A program made the position numbers and the translations under genes. Under the pieces are notes generated by a model that was not told the origin of the DNA, did no database searches, and worked only from the letters and a program-made list of their open reading frames with translations. A stretch of 64,000 bases of DNA from assembly GCA_029224185.1 (NCBI GenBank), contig JANZKI010000145.1:1-64000 (forward strand), read 5' to 3'. Numbering within the stretch: the stretch's first letter is position 1; every line of letters starts with the position of its first letter. The DNA comes from Karalla daura. Taxonomy: Eukaryota > Chordata > Actinopteri > Chaetodontiformes > Leiognathidae. Of this stretch, positions 23,855 through 35,370 are shown piece by piece.

Positions 23855-24307
23855 ATGGTGCATGTGTCAACAAACCTTTTCAAAGCGCTTTTCCCCACAG
23901 TCTCCCATAAAGGGGGCTGTAAAATGGCTCAAATGAGCGTTCTAAACACTTTTCAGGCCTGTTGCTGCACTGCGTATTGGCCAATGGTGCATGTGTCAAA
24001 CTTTTTCAAAGCGCTTTTCCCCACAGTCCCCTATGCAGGGGGCTTTAAACAGGCTCAAATAAGCATTCTAAACACTTTTCAGGCCTGTTGCTGCACTCTG
24101 TCTTTGCCAATGGTGCATGTGTCAACAAACTTTTTGAAAGCGCTTTTCCCCACAGTCTCCCATGAAGGGGGCTGTAAACAGGCTCAAACAAGCGTTCTAA
24201 ACACTGTTTTGGCCTGTTGCTGCACTGCGTATTGGCCAATGGCGCATGTGTCAAACTTTTTCAATGCGCTTTTCCCCACCGTTTCCTACGCAGGGGGCTG
24301 TAAATAG
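23855..24307 (+). repeat. Family B block 7 (B3-B4-B5-B6)
   Basis: Second-copy counterpart of the block at 21673, at 2182 bp, with the same translated frame. Confidence 0.93.
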
Positions 24308-27300
24308 GCCCAACTAGGCGTTCTAAACATTGTTTAGGCCTGTTGCTGCACTGCGTAATGGCCGATGGTGAATGCGTCAACACACTTTTTCAAAGCGCTT
24401 TTCCCCACCGTTTCCAATGCAGGGGGTTGTAAACAGGCCCAACTAGGCGTTTTAAACACTGTTTAGGCCTGTTGCTGCACTGCTAAGTGGCCCATGGTGA
24501 ATGCGTCAACACACTTTTTCAAAGCGCTTTTCCCCACCGTTTCTTACGCAGGGGGCTGTAAACAGGCCCAACTAGGCGCTCTAAACACTGTTTAGGCCTG
24601 TTGCTGCACTACGTAATGGCCCATGGTGAATGCGTCAACACACTTTTTCAAAGCGCTTTTCCCCACCGTTTCCTACGCAGGGGGCTGTAAACAGGCCCAA
24701 CTAGGCGTTTTAAACACTGTTTAGGCCTCTTGCTGCACTGCGTAATGGCCCATGGTGAATGCGTACACACTTTTTCAAAGCGCTTTTCCCCACCGTTTCC
24801 AATGCAGGGGGTTTTAAACAGGCCCAACTAGGCCTTCTAAACACTGTTTAGGCCTCTTGCTGCACTGCGTATTGGCCAATGGCGCATGTGTCAAACTTTT
24901 TCAATGCGCTTTTCCCCACCGTTTCCTACGCAGGGGGCTGTAAATAGGCCCAACTAGGCGTTCTAAACATTGTTTAGGCCTGTTGCTGCACTGCGTAATG
25001 GCCGATGGTGAATGCGTCAACACACTTTTTCAAAGCGCTTTTTCCCACCGTTTCTGATGCAGGGGGCTGTAAACAGGCCCAACTAGGCGTTCTAAACACT
25101 GTTTAGGCCTGTTGCTGCACTGCGTCATGGCCAATGGTGAATGCGTCAACACACTTTTTCAAAGCGCTTATCCTCACTGTTTCCGACGCAGGGGGCTGTA
25201 AAGAGGCCCAACTAGGCGATCTAAACACTGTTTTGGCCTGTTGATGCACTGCGTAATGGCCGATGGTGAATGCGTCAACACACTTTTTCAAAGCGCTTTT
25301 CCCCACCGTTTCCTACGCAGGGGGCTGTAAATAGGCCCAACTAGGCGTTCTAAACATTGTTTAGGCCTGTTGCAGCACTGCGTAATGGCCGATGGTGAAT
25401 GCGTCAACACACTTTTTCAAAGCGCTTTTCCCCACCGTTTCCAATGCAGGGGGTTGTAAACAGGCCCAACTAGGCGTTTTAAACACTTTTTAGGCCTGTT
25501 GCTGCACTAGTAAGTGGCCCATGGTGAATGCGTCAACACACTTTTTCAAAGCGCTTTTCCCCAACGTTTCTTACGCAGGGGGCTGTAAACAGGCCCAACT
25601 AGGCGTTCTAAACACTGTTTAGGCCTGTTGCTGCACTGCGTAATGGCCCATGGTGAATGCGTCAACACACTTTTTCAAAGCGCTTTTTCCCACCGTTTCT
25701 GATGCAGGGGGCTGTAAACAGGCCCAACTAGGCGTTCTAAACACTGTTTAGGCCTGTTGCTGCACTGCGTAATGGCCCATGGTGAATGCGTCAACACACT
25801 TTTTCAAAGCGCTTTTTCCCACCGTTTCTGATGCAGGGGGCTGTAAACAGGCCCATCTAGGCGTTCTAAACACTGTTTTGGCCTGTTGCTGCACTGCGTA
25901 ATGTCCGATGGTGAATGTGTACACACTTTTTCAAAGCGCTTTTCCCCACCGTTTCTTACGCAGGGGGCTGTAAACAGGCCCAACTAGGCGTTTTAAACAC
26001 TTTTTAGGCCTGTTGCTGCACTAGTAAGTGGCCCATGGTGAATGCGTCAACACACTTTTTCAAAGCGCTTTTCCCCAACGTTTCTTACGCAGGGGGCTGT
26101 AAACAGGCCCAACTAGGCGTTCTAAACACTGTTTAGGCCTGTTGCTGCACTGCGTAATGGCCCATGGTGAATGCGTCAACACACTTTTTCAAAGCGCTTT
26201 TTCCCACCGTTTCTGATGCAGGGGGCTGTAAACAGGCCCAACTAGGCGTTCTAAACACTGTTTAGGCCTGTTGCTGCACTGCGTAATGGCCCATGGTGAA
26301 TGCGTCAACACACTTTTTCAAAGCGCTTTTTCCCACCGTTTCTGATGCAGGGGGCTGTAAACAGGCCCAACTAGGCGTTCTAAACACTGTTTAGGCCTGT
26401 TGCTGCACTGCGTCATGGCCAATGGTGAATGCGTCAACACACTTTTTCAAAGCGCTTATCCTCACCGTTTCCGACGCAGGGGGCTGTAAACAGGCCCAAC
26501 TAGGCGATCTAAACACTGTCTTGGCCTGTTGATGCACTGCGTAATGGCCGATGGTGAATGCGTCAACACACTTTTTCAAAGCGCTTTTCCCCACCGTTTC
26601 CTACGCAGGGGGCTGTAAATAGGCCCAACTAGGCGTTCTAAACATTGTTTAGGCCTGTTGCAGCACTGCGTAATGGCCGATGGTGAATGCGTCAACACAC
26701 TTTTTCAAAGCGCTTTTCCCCACCGTTTCCAATGCAGGGGGTTGTAAACAGGCCCAACTAGGCGTTTTAAACACTTTTTAGGCCTGTTGCTGCACTGGTA
26801 AGTGGCCCATGGTGAATGCGTCAACACACTTTTTCAAAGCGCTTTTCCCCACCGTTTCCTACGCAGGGGGCTGTAAATAGGCCCAACTAGGCGTTCTAAA
26901 CATTGTTTAGGCCTGCAGCTGCACTGCGTAATGGCCGATGGTGAATGCGTCAACACACTTTTTCAAAGCGCTTTTCCCCACCGTTTCTTACGCAGGGGGC
27001 TGTAAACAGGCCCAAATAGGCGCTCTAAACACTGTTTAGGCCTGTTGCTGCACTACGTAATGGCCCATGGTGAATGCGTCAATACACTTTTTCAAAGCGC
27101 TTTTCCCCACCGTTTCCTATGCAGGGGGCTGTAAACAGGCCCAACTAGGCGATCTAAACACTGTTTTGGCCTGTTGCTGCACTGCGTAATGTCCGATGGT
27201 GAATGTGTACACACTTTTTCAAAGCGCTTTTCCCCACCGTTTCTTACGCAGGGGGCTGTAAACAGGCCCAACTAGGCGTTTTAAACACTTTTTAGGCCTG

Positions 27301-27967
27301 TTGCTGCACTAGTAAGTGGCCCATGGTGAATGCGTCAACACACTTTTTCAAAGCGCTTTTCCCCAACGTTTCTTACGCAGGGGGCTGTAAACAGGCCCAA
27401 CTAGGCGTTCTAAACACTGTTTAGGCCTGTTGCTGCACTGCGTAATGGCCCATGGTGAATGCGTCAACACACTTTTTCAAAGCGCTTTTTCCCACCGTTT
27501 CTGATGCAGGGGGCTGTAAACAGGCCCAACTAGGCGTTCTAAACACTGTTTAGGCCTGTTGCTGCACTGCGTAATGGCCCATGGTGAATGCGTCAACACA
27601 CTTTTTCAAAGCGCTTTTTCCCACCGTTTCTGATGCAGGGGGCTGTAAACAGGCCCAACTAGGCGATCTAAACACTGTTTAGGCCTGTTGCTGCACTGCG
27701 TCATGGCCAATGGTGAATGCGTCAACACACTTTTTCAAAGCGCTTATCCTCACCGTTTCCGACGCAGGGGGCTGTAAACAGGCCCAACTAGGCGATCTAA
27801 ACACTGTTTTGGCCTGTTGATGCACTGCGTAATGGCCGATGGTGAATGCGTCAACACACTTTTTCACAGCGCTTTTCCCCACCGTTTCCTACGCAGGGGG
27901 CTGTAAATAGGCCCAACTAGGCGTTCTAAATATTGTTTAGGCCTGTTGCAGCACTGCGTCTTAGCCA
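24308..27967 (+). repeat. Family A stretch
   Basis: c-d pairs begin at 25103, 26391 and 27679, each 1288 bp apart (ten units, one of 127 bp). GCCCATCTAGG near 25852 and CTGTCTTGG near 26518 are private. From about 26616 the first 2314-bp copy begins, marked by a'' (ACTGGTAAG), CCTGCAGCTGC (26912), CCCAAATAGGCGCTC and GTCAATACAC. Confidence 0.94.
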
Positions 27968-28420
27968 ATGGTGCATGTGTCAACAAACCTTTTCAAAGCG
28001 CTTTTCCCCACAGTCTCCCATAAAGGGGGCTGTAAAATGGCTCAAATGAGCGTTCTAAACACTTTTCAGGCCTGTTGCTGCACTGCGTATTGGCCAATGG
28101 TGCATGTGTCAAACTTTTTCAAAGCGCTTTTCCCCACAGTCCCCTATGCAGGGGGCTTTAAACAGGCTCAAATAAGCATTCTAAACACTTTTCAGGCCTG
28201 TTGCTGCACTCTGTCTTTGCCAATGGTGCATGTGTCAACAAACTTTTTGAAAGCGCTTTTCCCCACAGTCTCCCATGAAGGGGGCTGTAAACAGGCTCAA
28301 ATAAGCGTTCTAAACACTGTTTTGGCCTGTTGCTGCACTGCGTATTGGCCAATGGCGCATGTGTCAAACTTTTTCAATGCGCTTTTCCCCACCGTTTCCT
28401 ACGCAGGGGGCTGTAAATAG
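27968..28420 (+). repeat. Family B block 8 (B3-B4-B5-B6)
   Basis: I-lineage block in the first 2314-bp copy, preceded by a d unit with TTTTCACAGCGC and followed by A units ending in the AAAGCCC d unit. Confidence 0.93.
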
Positions 28421-30281
28421 GCCCAACTAGGCGTTCTAAACATTGTTTAGGCCTGTTGCTGCACTGCGTAATGGCCGATGGTGAATGCGTCAACACACTT
28501 TTTCAAAGCGCTTTTCCCCACCGTTTCCAATGCAGGGGGTTGTAAACAGGCCCAACTAGGCGTTTTAAACACTGTTTAGGCCTGTTGCTGCACTGCGTAA
28601 TGGCCCATGGTGAATGCGTCAACACACTTTTTCAAAGCGCTTTTTCCCACCGTTTCTGATGCAGGGGGCTGTAAACAGGCCCAACTAGGCGTTCTAAACA
28701 CTGTTTAGGCCTGTTGCTGCACTGCGTCATGGCCAATGGTGAATGCGTCAACACACTTTTTCAAAGCGCTTATCCTCACTGTTTCCGACGCAGGGGGTTT
28801 TAAACAGGCCCAACTAGGCGATCTAAACACTGTTTTGGCCTGTTGATGCACTGCGTAATGGCCGATGGTGAATGCGTCAACACACTTTTTCAAAGCCCTT
28901 TTCCCCACCGTTTCCTACGCAGGGGGCTGTAAATAGGCCCAACTAGGCGTTCTAAACATTGTTTAGGCCTGTTGCAGCACTGCGTAATGGCCGATGGTGA
29001 ATGCGTCAACACACTTTTTCAAAGCGCTTTTCCCCACCGTTTCCAATGCAGGGGGTTGTAAACAGGCCCAACTAGGCGTTTTAAACACTTTTTAGGCCTG
29101 TTGCTGCACTGGTAAGTGGCCCATGGTGAATGCGTCAACACACTTTTTCAAAGCGCTTTTCCCCACCGTTTCCTACGCAGGGGGCTGTAAATAGGCCCAA
29201 CTAGGCGTTCTAAACATTGTTTAGGCCTGCAGCTGCACTGCGTAATGGCCGATGGTGAATGCGTCAACACACTTTTTCAAAGCGCTTTTCCCCACCGTTT
29301 CTTACGCAGGGGGCTGTAAACAGGCCCAAATAGGCGCTCTAAACACTGTTTAGGCCTGTTGCTGCACTACGTAATGGCCCATGGTGAATGCGTCAATACA
29401 CTTTTTCAAAGCGCTTTTCCCCACCGTTTCCTATGCAGGGGGCTGTAAACAGGCCCAACTAGGCGATCTAAACACTGTTTTGGCCTGTTGCTGCACTGCG
29501 TAATGTCCGATGGTGAATGTGTACACACTTTTTCAAAGCGCTTTTCCCCACCGTTTCTTACGCAGGGGGCTGTAAACAGGCCCAACTAGGCGTTTTAAAC
29601 ACTTTTTAGGCCTGTTGCTGCACTAGTAAGTGGCCCATGGTGAATGCGTCAACACACTTTTTCAAAGCGCTTTTCCCCAACGTTTCTTACGCAGGGGGCT
29701 GTAAACAGGCCCAACTAGGCGTTCTAAACACTGTTTAGGCCTGTTGCTGCACTGCGTAATGGCCCATGGTGAATGCGTCAACACACTTTTTCAAAGCGCT
29801 TTTTCCCACCGTTTCTGATGCAGGGGGCTGTAAACAGGCCCAACTAGGCGTTCTAAACACTGTTTAGGCCTGTTGCTGCACTGCGTAATGGCCCATGGTG
29901 AATGCGTCAACACACTTTTTCAAAGCGCTTTTTCCCACCGTTTCTGATGCAGGGGGCTGTAAACAGGCCCAACTAGGCGATCTAAACACTGTTTAGGCCT
30001 GTTGCTGCACTGCGTCATGGCCAATGGTGAATGCGTCAACACACTTTTTCAAAGCGCTTATCCTCACCGTTTCCGACGCAGGGGGCTGTAAACAGGCCCA
30101 ACTAGGCGATCTAAACACTGTTTTGGCCTGTTGATGCACTGCGTAATGGCCGATGGTGAATGCGTCAACACACTTTTTCACAGCGCTTTTCCCCACCGTT
30201 TCCTACGCAGGGGGCTGTAAATAGGCCCAACTAGGCGTTCTAAATATTGTTTAGGCCTGTTGCAGCACTGCGTCTTAGCCA
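28421..30281 (+). repeat. Family A stretch within 2314-bp repeats
   Basis: c-d pairs begin at 28705 and 29993. The c unit at 28705 has GGGGGTTTTAAAC and its d partner AAAGCCC. The copy-2 distinctive segment (a'', CCTGCAGCTGC at 29225, CAAATAGGCGCTC, GTCAATACAC, h) follows. Confidence 0.94.
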
Positions 30282-30734
30282 ATGGTGCATGTGTCAACAA
30301 ACCTTTTCAAAGCGCTTTTCCCCACAGTCTCCCATAAAGGGGGCTGTAAAATGGCTCAAATGAGCGTTCTAAACACTTTTCAGGCCTGTTGCTGCACTGC
30401 GTATTGGCCAATGGTGCATGTGTCAAACTTTTTCAAAGCGCTTTTCCCCACAGTCCCCTATGCAGGGGGCTTTAAACAGGCTCAAATAAGCATTCTAAAC
30501 ACTTTTCAGGCCTGTTGCTGCACTCTGTCTTTGCCAATGGTGCATGTGTCAACAAACTTTTTGAAAGCGCTTTTCCCCACAGTCTCCCATGAAGGGGGCT
30601 GTAAACAGGCTCAAATAAGCGTTCTAAACACTGTTTTGGCCTGTTGCTGCACTGCGTATTGGCCAATGGCGCATGTGTCAAACTTTTTCAATGCGCTTTT
30701 CCCCACCGTTTCCTACGCAGGGGGCTGTAAATAG
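30282..30734 (+). repeat. Family B block 9 (B3-B4-B5-B6)
   Basis: I-lineage block of the second 2314-bp copy. I saw no difference from block 8 in the translated frame. Confidence 0.93.
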
Positions 30735-32595
30735 GCCCAACTAGGCGTTCTAAACATTGTTTAGGCCTGTTGCTGCACTGCGTAATGGCCGATGGTGAAT
30801 GCGTCAACACACTTTTTCAAAGCGCTTTTCCCCACCGTTTCCAATGCAGGGGGTTGTAAACAGGCCCAACTAGGCGTTTTAAACACTGTTTAGGCCTGTT
30901 GCTGCACTGCGTAATGGCCCATGGTGAATGCGTCAACACACTTTTTCAAAGCGCTTTTTCCCACCGTTTCTGATGCAGGGGGCTGTAAACAGGCCCAACT
31001 AGGCGTTCTAAACACTGTTTAGGCCTGTTGCTGCACTGCGTCATGGCCAATGGTGAATGCGTCAACACACTTTTTCAAAGCGCTTATCCTCACTGTTTCC
31101 GACGCAGGGGGTTTTAAACAGGCCCAACTAGGCGATCTAAACACTGTTTTGGCCTGTTGATGCACTGCGTAATGGCCGATGGTGAATGCGTCAACACACT
31201 TTTTCAAAGCCCTTTTCCCCACCGTTTCCTACGCAGGGGGCTGTAAATAGGCCCAACTAGGCGTTCTAAACATTGTTTAGGCCTGTTGCAGCACTGCGTA
31301 ATGGCCGATGGTGAATGCGTCAACACACTTTTTCAAAGCGCTTTTCCCCACCGTTTCCAATGCAGGGGGTTGTAAACAGGCCCAACTAGGCGTTTTAAAC
31401 ACTTTTTAGGCCTGTTGCTGCACTGGTAAGTGGCCCATGGTGAATGCGTCAACACACTTTTTCAAAGCGCTTTTCCCCACCGTTTCCTACGCAGGGGGCT
31501 GTAAATAGGCCCAACTAGGCGTTCTAAACATTGTTTAGGCCTGCAGCTGCACTGCGTAATGGCCGATGGTGAATGCGTCAACACACTTTTTCAAAGCGCT
31601 TTTCCCCACCGTTTCTTACGCAGGGGGCTGTAAACAGGCCCAAATAGGCGCTCTAAACACTGTTTAGGCCTGTTGCTGCACTACGTAATGGCCCATGGTG
31701 AATGCGTCAATACACTTTTTCAAAGCGCTTTTCCCCACCGTTTCCTATGCAGGGGGCTGTAAACAGGCCCAACTAGGCGATCTAAACACTGTTTTGGCCT
31801 GTTGCTGCACTGCGTAATGTCCGATGGTGAATGTGTACACACTTTTTCAAAGCGCTTTTCCCCACCGTTTCTTACGCAGGGGGCTGTAAACAGGCCCAAC
31901 TAGGCGTTTTAAACACTTTTTAGGCCTGTTGCTGCACTAGTAAGTGGCCCATGGTGAATGCGTCAACACACTTTTTCAAAGCGCTTTTCCCCAACGTTTC
32001 TTACGCAGGGGGCTGTAAACAGGCCCAACTAGGCGTTCTAAACACTGTTTAGGCCTGTTGCTGCACTGCGTAATGGCCCATGGTGAATGCGTCAACACAC
32101 TTTTTCAAAGCGCTTTTTCCCACCGTTTCTGATGCAGGGGGCTGTAAACAGGCCCAACTAGGCGTTCTAAACACTGTTTAGGCCTGTTGCTGCACTGCGT
32201 AATGGCCCATGGTGAATGCGTCAACACACTTTTTCAAAGCGCTTTTTCCCACCGTTTCTGATGCAGGGGGCTGTAAACAGGCCCAACTAGGCGATCTAAA
32301 CACTGTTTAGGCCTGTTGCTGCACTGCGTCATGGCCAATGGTGAATGCGTCAACACACTTTTTCAAAGCGCTTATCCTCACCGTTTCCGACGCAGGGGGC
32401 TGTAAACAGGCCCAACTAGGCGATCTAAACACTGTTTTGGCCTGTTGATGCACTGCGTAATGGCCGATGGTGAATGCGTCAACACACTTTTTCACAGCGC
32501 TTTTCCCCACCGTTTCCTACGCAGGGGGCTGTAAATAGGCCCAACTAGGCGTTCTAAATATTGTTTAGGCCTGTTGCAGCACTGCGTCTTAGCCA
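30735..32595 (+). repeat. Family A stretch within 2314-bp repeats
   Basis: c-d pairs begin at 31019 and 32307, with the same order and markers as 28421-30281 at +2314. From about 31008 this sequence is also the left part of the segment repeated at +5924. Confidence 0.94.
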
Positions 32596-33048
32596 ATGGT
32601 GCATGTGTCAACAAACCTTTTCAAAGCGCTTTTCCCCACAGTCTCCCATAAAGGGGGCTGTAAAATGGCTCAAATGAGCGTTCTAAACACTTTTCAGGCC
32701 TGTTGCTGCACTGCGTATTGGCCAATGGTGCATGTGTCAAACTTTTTCAAAGCGCTTTTCCCCACAGTCCCCTATGCAGGGGGCTTTAAACAGGCTCAAA
32801 TAAGCATTCTAAACACTTTTCAGGCCTGTTGCTGCACTCTGTCTTTGCCAATGGTGCATGTGTCAACAAACTTTTTGAAAGCGCTTTTCCCCACAGTCTC
32901 CCATGAAGGGGGCTGTAAACAGGCTCAAATAAGCGTTCTAAACACTGTTTTGGCCTGTTGCTGCACTGCGTATTGGCCAATGGCGCATGTGTCAAACTTT
33001 TTCAATGCGCTTTTCCCCATCGTTTCCTACGCAGGGGGCTGTAAATAG
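32596..33048 (+). repeat. Family B block 10 (B3-B4-B5-B6)
   Basis: I-lineage block of the third 2314-bp copy. B6 has CCCCATCGTTTCC (ACC to ATC in the open frame), shared only with the block at 38520, so that change arose after the 2314-bp triplication and before the 5924-bp-offset duplication. Confidence 0.93.
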
Positions 33049-34653
33049 GCCCAACTAGGCGTTCTAAACATTGTTTAGGCCTGTTGCTGCACTGCGTAAT
33101 GGCCGATGGTGAATGCGTCAACACACTTTTTCAAAGCGCTTTTCCCCACCGTTTCCAATGCAGGGGGTTGTAAACAGGCCCAACTAGGCGTTTTAAACAC
33201 TGTTTAGGCCTGTTGCTGCACTGCGTAATGGCCCATGGTGAATGCGTCAACACACTTTTTCAAAGCGCTTTTTCCCACCGTTTCTGATGCAGGGGGCTGT
33301 AAACAGGCCCAACTAGGCGTTCTAAACACTGTTTAGGCCTGTTGCTGCACTGCGTCATGGCCAATGGTGAATGCGTCAACACACTTTTTCAAAGCGCTTA
33401 TCCTCACTGTTTCCGACGCAGGGGGTTGTAAACAGGCCCAACTAGGCGATCTAAACACTGTTTTGGCCTGTTGATGCACTGCGTAATGGCCGATGGTGAA
33501 TGCGTCAACACACTTTTTCAAAGCCCTTTTCCCCACCGTTTCCTACGCAGGGGGCTGTAAATAGGCCCAACTAGGCGTTCTAAACATTGTTTAGGCCTGT
33601 TGCAGCACTGCGTAATGGCCGATGGTGAATGCGTCAACACACTTTTTCAAAGCGCTTTTCCCCACCGTTTCCAATGCAGGGGGTTGTAAACAGGCCCAAC
33701 TAGGCGTTTTAAACACTTTTTAGGCCTGTTGCTGCACTAGTAAGTGGCCCATGGTGAATGCGTCAACACACTTTTTCAAAGCGCTTTTCCCCAACGTTTC
33801 TTACGCAGGGGGCTGTAAACAGGCCCAACTAGGCGTTCTAAACACTGTTTAGGCCTGTTGCTGCACTGCGTAATGGCCCATGGTGAATGCGTCAACACAC
33901 TTTTTCAAAGCGCTTTTTCCCACCGTTTCTGATGCAGGGGGCTGTAAACAGGCCCAACTAGGCGTTCTAAACACTGTTTAGGCCTGTTGCTGCACTGCGT
34001 AATGGCCCATGGTGAATGCGTCAACACACTTTTTCAAAGCGCTTTTTCCCACCGTTTCTGATGCAGGGGGCTGTAAACAGGCCCAACTAGGCGTTCTAAA
34101 CACTGTTTAGGCCTGTTGCTGCACTGCGTCATGGCCAATGGTGAATGCGTCAACACACTTTTTCAAAGCGCTTATCCTCACCGTTTCCGACGCAGGGGGC
34201 TGTAAACAGGCCCAACTAGGCGATCTAAACACTGTTTTGGCCTGTTGATGCACTGCGTCATGGCCAATGGTGAATGCGTCAACACACTTTTTCAAAGCGC
34301 TTTTCCCCACCGTTTCCAATGCAGGGGGTTGTAAACAGGCCCAACTAGGCGTTTTAAACACTTTTTAGGCCTGTTGCTGCACTAGTAAGTGGCCCATGGT
34401 GAATGCGTCAACACACTTTTTCAAAGCGCTTTTCCCCAACGTTTCTTACGCAGGGGGCTGTAAACAGGCCCAACTAGGCGTTCTAAACACTGTTTAGGCC
34501 TGTTGCTGCACTGCGTAATGGCCCATGGTGAATGCGTCAACACACTTTTTCAAAGCGCTTTTTCCCACCGTTTCTGATGCAGGGGGCTGTAAACAGGCCC
34601 AACTAGGCGTTCTAAACACTGTTTAGGCCTGTTGCTGCACTGCGTATTGGCCA
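33049..34653 (+). repeat. Family A stretch
   Basis: c-d pairs begin at 33333 and 34107, 774 bp (six units) apart, with two b units between. The second pair is a fused form in which d also carries c-like GTCATGGCCAATGG before the e-type 3' end, a three-way mosaic. It leads through a and b units into B1. Confidence 0.94.
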
Positions 34654-35370
34654 ATGGTGCATGTGTCAACAAACTTTTTCAAAACGCTTTTCCCCACAGT
34701 CTCCTTTGCAGGGGGCTTTAAACAGGCTCAACTAAGCGTTCTAAACACTTTTCAGGCCTGTTGCTGCACTGCGTATTGGCCAGTGGTGCATGTGTCAACA
34801 AACCTTTTCAAAGCGCTTTTCCCCACACTCTCCTATGCAGGTGCAGGGGGCTGTAAACAGGCTCAACGAAGCGTTCTAAACACTCTTCGGGCCTGTTGCT
34901 GCACTGCGTCTTCGCCAATGGTGCATGTGTCAACAAACCTTTTCAAAGCGCCTATCCCCACAGTCTCCCATAAAGGGGGCTGTAAAATGGCTCAAATGAG
35001 CGTTCTAAACACTTTTCAGGCCTGTTGCTGCACTGCGTATTGGCCAATGGTGCATGTGTCAAACTTTTTCAAAGCGCTTTTCCCCACAGTCCCCTATGCA
35101 GGGGGCTTTAAACAGGCTCAAATAAGCATTCTAAACACTTTTCAGGCCTGTTGCTGCACTCTGTCTTTGCCAATGGTGCATGTGTCAACAAACTTTTTGA
35201 AAGCGCTTTTCCCCACAGTCTCCCATGAAGGGGGCTGTAAACAGGCTCAAACAAGCGTTCTAAACACTGTTTTGGCCTGTTGCTGCACTGCGTATTGGCC
35301 AATGGCGCATGTGTCAAACTTTTTCAATGCGCTTTTCCCCACCGTTTCCTACGCAGGGGGCTGTAAATAG
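34654..35370 (+). repeat. Family B block 11, full six-unit form (B1-B6)
   Basis: Entered from a b unit. B1 has AAAACGC and CTCCTTTGCAG; B2 has CCAGTGGTG, CACTCTCC and the 6-bp insertion GCAGGTGCAGGG; B3 to B6 follow. B3 is entered through GTCTTCGCC, not the GTCTTAGCC of the shorter blocks, so the frame is open for 238 codons. B3 has GCGCCTATCC, shared only with the block at 40578. This is the most complete B block type and probably closest to the ancestral block. Confidence 0.93.

Larger units (their letters stand above)
21093..25456 (+). repeat. Higher-order repeat, 2182 bp x 2
   Basis: Copies are 21093-23274 and 23275-25456: 17 units with B4, B6 and isolated B6 at -3 each and one -2 (17 x 129 - 11). 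A private variant TAAAGAGGCC in a d unit lies at 23021 and 25203, exactly 2182 bp apart. It is absent elsewhere, so the duplication is younger than that mutation. Confidence 0.92.
26616..33557 (+). repeat. Higher-order repeat, 2314 bp x 3
   Basis: Copies are 26616-28929, 28930-31243 and 31244-33557 (18 units, 18 x 129 - 8). Each carries a'', CCTGCAGCTGC, GTCAATACAC, an h unit, two b units, TTTTCACAGCGC (27861, 30175, 32489), one B block and AAAGCCC (28893, 31207, 33521). Copy 3 differs from 1 and 2 by GGGGGTTGTAAAC for GGGGGTTTTAAAC in its c unit and by CCCCATCG in B6. Confidence 0.93.
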
